Shown: positions 44,036 to 52,264 of the stretch, in pieces
How the letters are laid out: each line of letters opens with the position of its first letter
Numbering within the stretch: position 1 is the stretch's first letter
Source: Spirosoma endophyticum
GTDB lineage: Bacteria; Bacteroidota; Bacteroidia; Cytophagales; Spirosomataceae
NCBI RefSeq assembly: GCF_900112365.1
Contig: NZ_FOLQ01000012.1
Coordinates: forward strand, 80,914 to 144,913
Length of the DNA: 64,000 nt
Direction of reading: 5' to 3'
Notes under the pieces: generated by a model
Database searches by the model: none
Seen by the model: only the letters and a program-made list of their open reading frames with translations
Told to the model about the DNA's origin: nothing
Made by a program: the position numbers and the translations under genes

Positions 44036-44999
44036 GATTCAGCCCCGATTTTTTTTGAAAACTACCCTGTTTGAACTCGTTGGCCTGCTGCTTGGCAATG
44101 CGATAGACATAGATTCTCCGAAGCTCGTCCCGAAGGCTCCCAACATCCTCAAGTCGTTTTTTGATCGCCGTAGCCGCCTGATCCAAGACATCCATGCGTT
44201 CCCCTTGCGCCATCCAGGAAACCGTAACGCCCTGTCCAGAACTGCCTAGGTTACAGACGATATTGACCGAAGAGGCTAAATCATTGGTTGCGCCAACGCT
44301 TTTAATCAGGGATTGATAGCCCTGACGCTCTTTGTCCGTGAAGACAGGTGAGGATAGTATTCTGTCCAGTTCCTGTACGTGAAATTTTACCGCATCAAAC
44401 AGCCCCTTTATATTTAATTCCTTGTAATAGGAACAGAACTCCGGCGATAAGGTCGTATGGGATTTTTTCCAGGCATAATCCACCTTCAGGGTTTGATACG
44501 TAATTTTTTGTTGGCTGGTGTAGCCCTCCGCTACCATCTTTTTTAACCGCTCGACTTCACCCGCCGGTGTCGTTCCAACATCGGCAATTGTGGAGGCTAA
44601 TTGAGCGATTTTATCGCTAATGCCCGACATGATCTGATCTTCTGCTTCGCCAATCAAACCCGATACTTCGTCCGATAGCTCATCCTTCATGCTAGCAAAG
44701 TAACCCGTCAGATCACTACCAATACTACTTAAGACATTATCCGGGGAGAGCTGATTTGATAAATTTTCAACGTAGTTGCCAATCACATCGCCTAAGTCGT
44801 CTTTACTCACTTTGATGGGTGCTTGGCCCGGAAAGGTTACCGTAGGCTTTCCAATTAGCGGTACGTCAACAATGGGCATGTACTGGCTATAGTCAGGCGT
44901 AGAACCCGAAGAATCCGTTTGTCCCCAAGCTATAGGTTGACCCGCTATTGTTACAAGTACGCACACAAGCAGACCTATGATTTTGTGATTTGTTTTCAT
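44019..44999 (-). CDS. Secreted helical conjugation protein, related to its downstream neighbour
   Basis: 326 residues with a signal peptide ending in IAWGQ. Residues ~60-150 are amphipathic helices; later segments YQTLKVDYAWKKSH and RLEDVGSLRDELRRIYVYRI parallel YQDFKLRYEWALQHN and the C-terminal helix of the 311-residue protein. It overlaps the TraG gene by 4 bases and the next gene by 17. It occupies the TraH slot but is longer and I do not recognise TraH in it. The likely role is a VirB5-like component of the periplasmic channel or pilus. Confidence 0.5.
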   Translation of the reverse strand: MKTNHKIIGLLVCVLVTIAGQPIAWGQTDSSGSTPDYSQYMPIVDVPLIGKPTVTFPGQAPIKVSKDDLGDVIGNYVENLSNQLSPDNVLSSIGSDLTGYFASMKDELSDEVSGLIGEAEDQIMSGISDKIAQLASTIADVGTTPAGEVERLKKMVAEGYTSQQKITYQTLKVDYAWKKSHTTLSPEFCSYYKELNIKGLFDAVKFHVQELDRILSSPVFTDKERQGYQSLIKSVGATNDLASSVNIVCNLGSSGQGVTVSWMAQGERMDVLDQAATAIKKRLEDVGSLRDELRRIYVYRIAKQQANEFKQGSFQKKSGLNHVDTN

Positions 45000-47524
45000 A
45001 CTGATTTAAGGTCTAAATCCTCCGCTACGACTTCTTTCAGCGCTATATCAAAGTTGCCCCCGTTACTGGCCACCTTTTTCAACACCCTGAGTTTTTCACT
45101 CTCCTTGGTTGTAAAGGCGTAATATTCGGGACGTGAAACTTCGAGGCCATACACCCGGTATCGTTGCCCGCCCCAGCTGACAAAGAATTCTTTATACATG
45201 CGATTCGGATCATTATCCCGGTTCATGGAAAGTATCAAATCCTTCTCCTTATTGGTTAAGCCCAATAGCTCCTTGACGGCGTTGAATTTGTTTTCATACT
45301 TCCGCTGATCCATCAGAATCTTCGTGTCCGCATTGTTGATAATTGAATCTTTGACAATTGAACTACCAATGATGTCATCGACTTCCTGGGTAACAATCCA
45401 GGCTTCCCCATCAAACTTCCGCACGGTTTTATACAGGTACTTGATGTAACCCGCCATGTTCGGCGTCATGATGGCTTTCCAGGCTTCCTCAATCAAAATG
45501 ATCTTCTTGATCCCTTTCAGTTTCCGCATCTTTGAAATGAACGTATCCATAACGATGATGGCCACAATGGGATAAAGAATGGGGTGATCCTTTACATTGT
45601 CCAGTTCAAACACCACAAAGCGTTCGTGCAACAGATCCAGGTTTTTCTTTGAATTCAACAGGAAGTCAAATTCACCCCCCTTATAGTAGGGCTTAAGGTT
45701 AAACATGAAATTGTTGTAATCGAAGTAATCATCCCGTACCCCTTCCCGCTTCAGGTATTCGTTAAAATCCTGTTGCATAAATTCGTAGAAGGTATCGAAG
45801 CAGGGAAATATGGACTCATCGACCTGAAGCTTCAGGAAGTACCCTTTTACGGCTGAGGATAATGCATTGTATTCGGCACGGCTGGTTTTTTCCTCGATCG
45901 ATTTCCAGAGCGTTAATAACAGGTTTTTAAGCGATTCCATCTTTTCGGTCTCCGGGAAAGCCCGTCCCTCCAGGAAAAATGGATTAAAATGGATGGGTTC
46001 TTCCATCGTGTAGGTGATGTATTTCCCCCCCAGCATACCACACAAACCCCGGTAGGAATCCCCCACATCCACGATGACAATATGCGCGCCATGTGTGTGA
46101 TAGCTGCGTAAAAAATGGTTGGTTAGAAAGCTTTTCCCCGATCCACTGGGACCAATGATAAACTTGTTTTTGTTGTTGATCCAGGTTCTGTCCATTGGTT
46201 CATCGGAAAAATCAACCCACAGGGGTCGTCCCGAAAGCCGGTCTACCACGCGAATACTATTTCTGGCCGATTCAGAGGTGTAGTAATTCGTTTCGTGGTT
46301 GAATAAACAAGCCGCCTGGGGAGCAAACTGGGTGAAGGTGTCTTCGCGCGGTAAATCGGCCGCGTTGCCGGGAATACCCGCAAAAAACAGAAAGGCCGCA
46401 TCCCGCGTATTTTCCCTCGGCTTTAGATTCATCTTGGCAATGGCTGCTGTCGTTTTATTCCGTAGTTCAGGCAAGCGAAGTTTGTCATCTGTCCAGACCT
46501 GTACGTTGGCATGAATGCGAACTGGTGTCCAGGACTTTTCAGCGGCCAGTGTAAGAAAGCCGTTAACTAAGTCCGCATTAACCTTATTGGCCCGGTCAAA
46601 ATTGGATAAAGCCACCATATTGCCCGCTTTCTTTTCTAACTCGGCTGTTATCAATGTTTTATCGTCAATAAATACATATTGATTATAAATATGATTGCAA
46701 TCCAGCATGAGTCCAATTGGCGTGGAATACCCAACTGACAACGTTGAATTTTCAGTCGAAAGAGCGCCAATCCGAACATTGGTACTGATCGAGTCCGGCA
46801 TGTCATCGACCTGAGAAATAGTAAAAAACTTTGAGTATTTGTTGCCAATACGTAACTCATCCTCGGAGGTGAAATCAAAATCGGCGAGTGGCACAACCTC
46901 ATCGTTCAAGGATAGGGTCATGTAGCGTTCGATCAAACCCGCTTTATCAACCGGGGCGTTCTTGTCCGGTTGCAATTCATCGTTACCAAGGCGACGACAG
47001 GTGATTAGCCGGTTTGATTCCAGTATTGATTTTAATTGAAGTACAGCCACCATAAACTTGTCAATCTCCCCTTTGCTAAGCGCCCGTTTCGGCACTATAT
47101 GCGCTTTGACCAGCGAGGTTAGTCCCGCGTGGGTACGGGTTCTTTCCCCCTGAGAAAACGTTAGGTAGACATAACATTTGTGATGTAGATACGGGCGCTC
47201 ATTAAAATGCAATTCGGCAGATCGATCTAAATAGCTTTCGGGAAGTTCCTTTGTGTTTGGTTTATAGGTCTCTTCTACAAACCAGTCTTGCTTATGAAGA
47301 ATCGTACCCGCCGGTAAAACGCCAATGGCCTTACTCCACGTTTCAACCAACTCCCGGTAATCTCCCATCTCAACACCCTCTTCGATACGGGCATTGAGGG
47401 TAAAAATTTCCGGTAAGATAATCTCGAAGGCAAGGGTTAAATCACCCCATTTAGTGAAAATACAGTTTTCTTCAACTGCCCCAAGAGGAAAAATTTTTGC
47501 TAATTCTTTAACCGAGTATTTCAT
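44996..47524 (-). CDS. traG: Conjugation ATPase TraG (VirB4-like)
   Basis: 842 residues. Walker A GPSGSGKS at 458-465, Walker B IILIEEAW, and EAWIVTQEVDDIIGS are clear; the N-terminus (YSVKELAKIFPLGAVEENCI) is the family start. TraG powers T4SS assembly and pilus biogenesis at the inner membrane. It lies 21 bases after TraF and overlaps the next gene by 4 bases. It is the intact counterpart of the dead VirB4-like protein encoded at 33.2-34.1 kb. Confidence 0.9.
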   Translation of the reverse strand: MKYSVKELAKIFPLGAVEENCIFTKWGDLTLAFEIILPEIFTLNARIEEGVEMGDYRELVETWSKAIGVLPAGTILHKQDWFVEETYKPNTKELPESYLDRSAELHFNERPYLHHKCYVYLTFSQGERTRTHAGLTSLVKAHIVPKRALSKGEIDKFMVAVLQLKSILESNRLITCRRLGNDELQPDKNAPVDKAGLIERYMTLSLNDEVVPLADFDFTSEDELRIGNKYSKFFTISQVDDMPDSISTNVRIGALSTENSTLSVGYSTPIGLMLDCNHIYNQYVFIDDKTLITAELEKKAGNMVALSNFDRANKVNADLVNGFLTLAAEKSWTPVRIHANVQVWTDDKLRLPELRNKTTAAIAKMNLKPRENTRDAAFLFFAGIPGNAADLPREDTFTQFAPQAACLFNHETNYYTSESARNSIRVVDRLSGRPLWVDFSDEPMDRTWINNKNKFIIGPSGSGKSFLTNHFLRSYHTHGAHIVIVDVGDSYRGLCGMLGGKYITYTMEEPIHFNPFFLEGRAFPETEKMESLKNLLLTLWKSIEEKTSRAEYNALSSAVKGYFLKLQVDESIFPCFDTFYEFMQQDFNEYLKREGVRDDYFDYNNFMFNLKPYYKGGEFDFLLNSKKNLDLLHERFVVFELDNVKDHPILYPIVAIIVMDTFISKMRKLKGIKKIILIEEAWKAIMTPNMAGYIKYLYKTVRKFDGEAWIVTQEVDDIIGSSIVKDSIINNADTKILMDQRKYENKFNAVKELLGLTNKEKDLILSMNRDNDPNRMYKEFFVSWGGQRYRVYGLEVSRPEYYAFTTKESEKLRVLKKVASNGGNFDIALKEVVAEDLDLKSV

Positions 47525-47545
47525 GATGGTCCGCTTTAGGAGTTA

Positions 47546-47863
47546 TTACTTGCGCAGATTCCGATAAACTGAATCTTGCCGAACCGTTACGATGCCAGGT
47601 AGTTTTTTGCGTGCTTGCTGACGGGCATACCCGCCTGCCCCCGATTTTGCGGACCGTCTAACCAGTCTCATATAAACCACGTATATCCCTACGCCACAGG
47701 CGGCAAATATCATCCAGCCTGGTAGGGGTACAAAGACGGCTGACACCCCCCCCGTTACAATGATGAAAATAATCCATTTGATCAGCTGGCCTAGGTAATC
47801 CATACCTATAACCCCTCTGACCTGGGGAGGGCGGTCAGCCCCTTTGTTAATCGGGTAACCCAT
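47546..47863 (-). CDS. traF: Conjugal transfer protein TraF (DUF4133, VirB3-like)
   Basis: 105 residues. The N-terminal YPINKGADRPPQVRGVIGMD is the DUF4133 signature. Two adjacent hydrophobic segments (WIIFIIVTGGVSAVFV, MIFAACGVGIYVVYM) form a hairpin as in VirB3. A basic C-terminal tail follows. It lies between TraE and TraG as in other Bacteroidetes elements, 11 bases after TraE. It is an inner-membrane partner of the TraG ATPase. Confidence 0.85.
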   Translation of the reverse strand: MGYPINKGADRPPQVRGVIGMDYLGQLIKWIIFIIVTGGVSAVFVPLPGWMIFAACGVGIYVVYMRLVRRSAKSGAGGYARQQARKKLPGIVTVRQDSVYRNLRK

Positions 47864-47874
47864 ACGGCTGTGTA

Positions 47875-48207
47875 TTATTTACCAAAAGCAGAGGTTAACA
47901 CCAAGCCCACAACCCCCGCAAAAACGATAGCCGCTCCCCAGTTGATGACGCTCTTTTTGAAATCAGGATCGTTATTGAAAAATTTACTGGCGCATTGAAT
48001 GCCGCCTACGAACCCCATAATCAGGCAAAGAGGAAGCATCAAATCCCCAACGCTTTTTCCCACGTCCTGTAGCTCGGACGTTGCTTTATCAACCCCTTTC
48101 GCAATCGCTCCGGATTGGAGTCCCTGGGCAAAAACTGACCCTATTGACAGAAGGAATCCCAACACTAAGGAAAGGGCAGAAAAATAAATGGTTTTAACAT
48201 TTTTCAT
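47875..48207 (-). CDS. traE: Conjugal transfer protein TraE (DUF4134, VirB2-like pilin)
   Basis: 110 residues. A long signal-like N-terminus ends near VFAQG. Two hydrophobic helices follow (VGDLMLPLCLIMGFVGGIQC and INWGAAIVFAGVVGLVLTSA), separated by a short loop with FFNNDPDFKKS, the DUF4134 pattern. This is the VirB2-like major pilin or channel subunit. It is 12 bases from TraF. Confidence 0.85.
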   Translation of the reverse strand: MKNVKTIYFSALSLVLGFLLSIGSVFAQGLQSGAIAKGVDKATSELQDVGKSVGDLMLPLCLIMGFVGGIQCASKFFNNDPDFKKSVINWGAAIVFAGVVGLVLTSAFGK

Positions 48208-48270
48208 GGGTACAAAAAATTAAACGGTTACAAGAGAATGTGACTAGAAAAAATTGATTGTGTGTCTTCG

Positions 48271-48504
48271 TTAAAACAGCTTACGGGATGGGCCTGAGGC
48301 GAAGAATCCCACGACCAGGCAAATCAGCAAGACCAGTCCCTGAATGGTATTTCCTATTGAAGCCAGTTCAGCTAAAGGCTGGCGAATCGAGTGATAAGTC
48401 CCGGTGAAGGGCTGATCAAACAGACCAAGCCTTGCCCCTATTCCTACCACGATGAGTACTAAAAATGTACCTCTGGCTAACCAGTTTAAGCGTTTTAGTT
48501 TCAT
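48271..48504 (-). CDS. Small two-helix membrane protein, first gene of the tra operon
   Basis: 77 residues with two membrane segments (LARGTFLVLIVVGIGARLGL and GNTIQGLVLLICLVVGFFAS). It resembles a shortened TraE-like pilin layout without the DUF4134 signature. It lies 63 bases before TraE and about 157 bases after the 70-bp leader repeat, so it is probably the first translated gene of the tra transcript. Its specific role is unknown. Confidence 0.6.
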   Translation of the reverse strand: MKLKRLNWLARGTFLVLIVVGIGARLGLFDQPFTGTYHSIRQPLAELASIGNTIQGLVLLICLVVGFFASGPSRKLF

Positions 48505-48660
48505 GGTGTTTTTATTGAACTTTTTGGTGAAATGATAAAATTAAATTTAGTTTCTAGGCCGTTCAATCAACCTTACATAAACTATTATACAACTAACCTA
48601 GGGCCTGGAAATGGAATTACAAACACTTTAAGTATTCAATGCAGTTACATTAATAAATTT

Positions 48661-48730
48661 AAAGTGGCTATGTGCCACGTTGGTCCCCAAAAAAAAGGGG
48701 TTCGTCCCCGGTTGTTGTTGTTTCGTCCTC
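48661..48730 (-). promoter_or_regulatory. 70-bp leader element, copy A (upstream of tra operon)
   Basis: 70 bases that match 54450-54519 in inverted orientation at 67 of 70 positions. It contains the potential hairpins GTGGC-TATGT-GCCAC and CCCC-A8-GGGG, plus two GTCCCC hexamers (48683 and 48704) 21 bases apart. Read with the tra operon (minus strand), it lies 157 bases before the first start codon. Copy B has the same orientation with respect to the coupling-protein gene. A shared operator or RNA leader controlling both units is likely. Confidence 0.7.
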
Positions 48731-48759
48731 ATAAAAAATTTTGTCATTTTTTGATTTTT

Positions 48760-49623
48760 TTAGTGGCCTACGTTCTGAAAAAACATTTCCTGAAATAGAT
48801 TCCGATTGGGTTCTCCCTCCTCATTTGAAATTTCCGAGGAAGCCGCCACAAAACTGGATTGAACAACATTTTTCAAATTAACGTCTCCAGGCATCCGTTC
48901 TATAAGTGAAGCTATGATGTTGAGTAGGGTTGCCTGGTGCTTTTCTTGTTGCTCTCTCAGTTGTCTGTCAGCTGCATCTAGTCGCATGATTAACATCTCC
49001 TTTGTCAAGGTCGCAAACGTATTCATCCGCTCCTGGTATACGTCCAGCTCTTCTCCATCTTCCAGTAGATTATCCTGTAGGCGTTGACTCAATTGATCTT
49101 CTTTCTGAAAGTCAGATTCTATAGCTTGACTCGGACGTTTTCCGTCATAACCCTGCGACATATCAAACAAAGTTTGTTCCCGTTCGTAGTCGATGTCATT
49201 TTCTTTCTCACGCTCCAGTCTGTAAGCCTGTTGCAAAGCATAAATTTCCTTCCAGGCATCGGACATCTTTGGCTCTTCCGACTTTGTTCCTGCTACCAAT
49301 CCCTGTTCACCTGGTAAGTTACCAGGCTGAATGGCAGCAACTGGAGTGGGTTGTAAAGGCGGGTCAGGCTGGCCGTCTGGCTCAACTTTAGGTGAGTAGC
49401 CATTTTTTTCAAGTTCTGCTATACGCGCTAAGACACCTTGATGTTCTTCGGAGGTAACATAATTCATCGGCACTTCCTTGGAAGATGCTGACTGATCGGA
49501 TTGGCTTTCGGTAGAAGTTTCCGAAAGGGTTAATACCGAGGGGGTATTTAAAAAATACCCCCTTAGATACCAACCTGAGACACTCAATCCTACTACACCA
49601 ACAACAAGTAGTATCGTATCCAT
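48760..49623 (-). CDS. Membrane-anchored coiled-coil protein
   Basis: 287 residues. One N-terminal membrane helix (TILLVVGVVGLSVSGWYLRG) is followed by a Pro/Gln-rich linker and long charged helices (MRLDAADRQLREQQEKHQAT) that suggest a coiled coil. The start overlaps the DUF3408 stop by one base, so it belongs to the parA-DUF3408 operon. No family is recognised. It could link the partition or relaxosome proteins to the membrane; this is inference from order. Confidence 0.6.
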   Translation of the reverse strand: MDTILLVVGVVGLSVSGWYLRGYFLNTPSVLTLSETSTESQSDQSASSKEVPMNYVTSEEHQGVLARIAELEKNGYSPKVEPDGQPDPPLQPTPVAAIQPGNLPGEQGLVAGTKSEEPKMSDAWKEIYALQQAYRLEREKENDIDYEREQTLFDMSQGYDGKRPSQAIESDFQKEDQLSQRLQDNLLEDGEELDVYQERMNTFATLTKEMLIMRLDAADRQLREQQEKHQATLLNIIASLIERMPGDVNLKNVVQSSFVAASSEISNEEGEPNRNLFQEMFFQNVGH

Positions 49624-50246
49624 TATTCGAAACGTTTACGGGCTTTCCATTTAGCAATTAACTCATCAACCTCACTTTTGTGTTCTGACCGGTGATGGGT
49701 CAACAAATTGTCGATCAAATCACCTACGTTCAGTTTATACCCTTGCCGCCGGGCCTCACTGACCAGGACAGAAAGTAAATAATGAGATTCTTCCGTAATA
49801 CGCACCGGTTTACCATCACTGGCTAAACTAGTACCATTTTCTTTTACCGGCTTTTTAAAGAACGTTTCCAGATATGAACTGGACTTTGCACCCTCCCCTA
49901 CTACCTTATTTTTAGGTTTGCGAGGTATTGAAACCGCAGACGTATTTTCAGTAGCGTCAGTGGCCGGTATAATCTCATTCCCTTTTATACTTACTTCTGA
50001 TTCCTGTTGAGCTACTTCCCGGCTGGGTGTATCTTCTGATTCAGAAGTTGAGGTTACCTGGTTGCTGGATTCAGCGGGCGTTTCCGGGTTAGCCTTCTCA
50101 ACCCGTTCCGGGGCTGTCTCTTCTTTAAGTGCTTCGCCATCGGATGATGGCCCACTGGCAACCGGATCGTTTTGCTGTAACCACGCCATCATTCCACCAC
50201 TGGGTGGATTTATAGTCGGGACGGGGTTTTTGTTACTCTTGGCCAT
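49623..50246 (-). CDS. DUF3408 protein (TraB/TraD-like, possible ParB-like partner)
   Basis: 207 residues from ATG 50246; the longer frame to 50276 begins with TTG and is less likely. The first ~130 residues are low-complexity and acidic. The C-terminal ~70 residues (VRITEESHYLLSVLVSEARR with VGDLIDNLLTHH) match DUF3408, a small helical, RHH-like domain found beside ParA in Bacteroidetes conjugative elements. It is 4 bases after parA. It is a good candidate to bind the phased heptamer array upstream of parA, as ParB/ParR-type proteins bind their centromeres. That is untested inference. Confidence 0.7.
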   Translation of the reverse strand: MAKSNKNPVPTINPPSGGMMAWLQQNDPVASGPSSDGEALKEETAPERVEKANPETPAESSNQVTSTSESEDTPSREVAQQESEVSIKGNEIIPATDATENTSAVSIPRKPKNKVVGEGAKSSSYLETFFKKPVKENGTSLASDGKPVRITEESHYLLSVLVSEARRQGYKLNVGDLIDNLLTHHRSEHKSEVDELIAKWKARKRFE

Positions 50247-50250
50247 AAAA

Positions 50251-50976
50251 TTATACAGTAGGTGAATTAGAAACAAATAATTTATTCAATTCCTGAATTA
50301 ACGGTTTAATGACTGCATTAGGGAACAGGGTTGATCGTGTGTCCTTAATAGCAACTGTGTCAGGAATACGATGCTCCATAAAATGCACATTCATTGGCGT
50401 CTTACGTGAAGCGTTTAAGCCATCTAGATAGTTAAGGGCTGCTTGCTCCAAGCCGGAATATCGGTCCTTCCGTTCGCGGCTGTCAAACTTGTTCCAAAGC
50501 AAATATGTTGGAACCATCCCCCCGTTTTTATTGGAAAACTTCGCCATTGCCAATACGGTGTGCATGGTCGATTCAAACGACAGAGGATCAGCCTCCAAGA
50601 GTAGAACCGCAGCATCCAACCGCTGAATCATGCCGGGCATTCCCTCAACGTTCAGGGTACCTGGTAAATCAACCAGCACAAGTTCATTCTTGGTGGCATA
50701 TGCATCCAGCTTAGGTAGGGTATTAGCCACTGAATCAGCATAGATAGGATAAGGCATCTGCCCTAATTTTTCTGCCTTTCTAAAAAAGCCCTCATCTGAT
50801 TTCAACCGCGCAATTTCAGATGTACGGATCGATTGTAAGCTGTGTTGAGGAAAGTCACAATCGAAAATAGCGACCGGTACACGCTCGACCTGATAAAAGT
50901 ACGTAGCGACGTGAGTTGTAATGCTGGTCTTGCCAACCCCACCTTTCTGGGAACAAAACGAGATGAACTTTGCCAT
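50251..50976 (-). CDS. ParA-family ATPase (TraA-like)
   Basis: 241 residues. The deviant Walker A FCSQKGGVGKTSITTHVA lies at residues 7-24, followed by FDCDFPQHS and VDLPG. This is the Mrp/MinD/ParA type that positions or partitions DNA. It begins the minus-strand operon with DUF3408 and a membrane coiled-coil protein. The heptamer array begins directly upstream of its ATG (first units at 50980 and 50988), suggesting both autoregulation and partition. Confidence 0.85.
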   Translation of the reverse strand: MAKFISFCSQKGGVGKTSITTHVATYFYQVERVPVAIFDCDFPQHSLQSIRTSEIARLKSDEGFFRKAEKLGQMPYPIYADSVANTLPKLDAYATKNELVLVDLPGTLNVEGMPGMIQRLDAAVLLLEADPLSFESTMHTVLAMAKFSNKNGGMVPTYLLWNKFDSRERKDRYSGLEQAALNYLDGLNASRKTPMNVHFMEHRIPDTVAIKDTRSTLFPNAVIKPLIQELNKLFVSNSPTV

Positions 50977-50979
50977 TAT

Positions 50980-51330
50980 TAAATGTTAAAATGTTGACTT
51001 GTTACATTTTTACAATGTAAGGTTAATGCATTCTTACATTGTAAAGTAATCACATTATCACAATGTGAGATCAATACAACGCAATAATGTCTAAATGTAT
51101 AAAACTTACAATGTATAAAACAAATATTGTAAAGAAAATACTTTGTATAAATGTAAAAATGTAAAAAAGGTACAATGTAGTGTTATAACAATGTTGATAT
51201 AGTACAATGTAGCATTTTTACATTGTGAAAACTTCACAATGTAAAAAACGCAAAATGTAAGAACCAAACAATGTAAGAAGTGGATATTGTAAGAAACTTA
51301 CAATGTAAAAAGTACACATTGTAAAAATGT
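50980..51330. repeat. Phased ACAATGT heptamer array (8/16-bp register), putative centromere/operator
   Basis: Exact heptamers ACAATGT or ACATTGT start at 51012, 51036, 51060, 51108, 51172, 51188, 51204, 51220, 51236, 51268, 51300 and 51316. Every start is congruent modulo 8. Degenerate units (AAAATGT, ATATTGT, ACTTTGT, ACATTAT) fill the gaps at 51052, 51084, 51092, 51124, 51140, 51156, 51252, 51284 and 51324. This gives 14 consecutive units with a 16-base pitch from 51108 to 51316. Such phasing is known for ribbon-helix-helix operators and centromeres. Location between parA and mob genes fits a partition site with autoregulation. Confidence 0.75.
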
Positions 51331-51361
51331 AGCGGTATGCAATCGAGCTATACGTAGCCGA

Positions 51362-51590
51362 TAGATGTAAAAATGTTACATTCTTACATTATTACATTTT
51401 TACAGACAAGCTACACTTCTAAGTCAGTTATTTGAAAAGTGCTCATTATGTAAAATTGTAACACTCTTACATTGTATGAAATGTACATTGTTGACAGCTC
51501 TACCGGGTTTGTCGAACCGATTGGTGAGCGAAAGTAGGTACCTTAATATGTGAAAATGTAACATTATTACATTTTCACATTGTTACACAA
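51362..51590. repeat. Secondary heptamer clusters with inverted repeats (8-bp pitch)
   Basis: Three further clusters of the same heptamer at 8-base pitch. Starts are 51362, 51370, 51378, 51386 and 51394; 51445, 51453, 51469 and 51485; and 51545, 51553, 51561, 51569 and 51577. The first contains the inverted repeat TGTAAAAATG (51366-51375) / CATTTTTACA (51395-51404). The last contains a perfect 14-bp inverted repeat (51548-51561 with 51567-51580, loop CATTA). The spacers between clusters (51331-51361 and 51492-51540) lack the motif. Confidence 0.65.
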
Positions 51591-51675
51591 TATAAGTCCT
51601 CCCCTTACTACCCTCATAAAAAATTTCTCGTTGGTTTAGTTGGCGTCTCGTTTTTCGGAATAGCTTTGTTTACAA

Positions 51676-51769
51676 CAAAGAGCAAGATGTGTTTTGCGGC
51701 ACGCAAAACCTGCCCTTGCGCTAACGCGACTATGGGCAGCATCTTGCCCCGGCGGGGGCCTCCTCTTTG
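51676..51769. other. Branched inverted-repeat region, candidate oriT
   Basis: Nested complementary arms: CAAAGA (51676-51681)/TCTTTG (51764-51769); GCAAGATG (51682-51689)/CATCTTGC (51740-51747); GTTTTGC (51691-51697)/GCAAAAC (51703-51709); CTGCCC (51710-51715)/GGGCAG (51734-51739), with GCG-CTAA-CGC inside its loop; and CCCC/GGGG at 51747-51757. Together they can fold into a multi-branched structure. It lies 27 bases before the RHH-type accessory gene and just upstream of the relaxase, the usual place of oriT. No nic site was identified. A structured 5' leader of the mob transcript is the alternative. Confidence 0.55.
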
Positions 51770-51795
51770 CTACGCAGTCTGAACTACGGGAGATA

Positions 51796-52263
51796 ATGGA
51801 AAACAAAGCGGAAAATAAGCAGCTGAATCCAGGCGGACGCCCGAATCTTTCGGGCGAAGAGGTTCTCGCCTACCGGCTAGTGACGCGGGTCAATGAGAAG
51901 GATTATTTGGCTATCCAACGAGATTTTAGCCTATGGCAAAGTGGTCGGGTAGGGCGGATAGCTGACTACCTGCGGGAAATTATTTTAAACCGTAACACGC
52001 CAAAGCTAACGGTAGCCAAAGGAGACATTCAGAAAGACCAGGTTGTTGAGCTAACCCAGACCTTACATAACATCCGGCAGCACCTCAAGCATCTGGATAC
52101 GAATTATAACCAAATCGCTAAACGAATCAACAGCATCGAACATACCGGAAAACTTCATTACGAAGTGCAGACAAGTAAGGTCTTTATCGATAAAATAGGG
52201 CCAATAATCACACAGATAGATAGCTTAGTAAAGGCACAAACAGAAGAAATTTTTAAAAAATAG
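51796..52263 (+). CDS. Relaxosome accessory protein (RHH-type MobA-like)
   Basis: 156 residues from ATG 51796; an open frame extends upstream to 51694 through the inverted-repeat region but is not likely to be translated. The sequence GRPNLSGEEVLAYRLVTRVN with ADYLREIILN fits the ribbon-helix-helix accessory proteins (MobA/BmgB type) of Bacteroidetes mobilisation systems. A C-terminal coiled coil (LTQTLHNIRQHLKHLDTNYN) follows. It ends one base before the relaxase start. It should bind oriT and help the relaxase. Confidence 0.75.
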   Translation: MENKAENKQLNPGGRPNLSGEEVLAYRLVTRVNEKDYLAIQRDFSLWQSGRVGRIADYLREIILNRNTPKLTVAKGDIQKDQVVELTQTLHNIRQHLKHLDTNYNQIAKRINSIEHTGKLHYEVQTSKVFIDKIGPIITQIDSLVKAQTEEIFKK

Positions 52264-52264
52264 G

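Noticed and set aside
50980-51600. CRISPR array
   Set aside because: Repeats are 7 bases with 8/16-base pitch and no unique spacers; no cas genes are nearby. The pattern fits protein-binding iterons.
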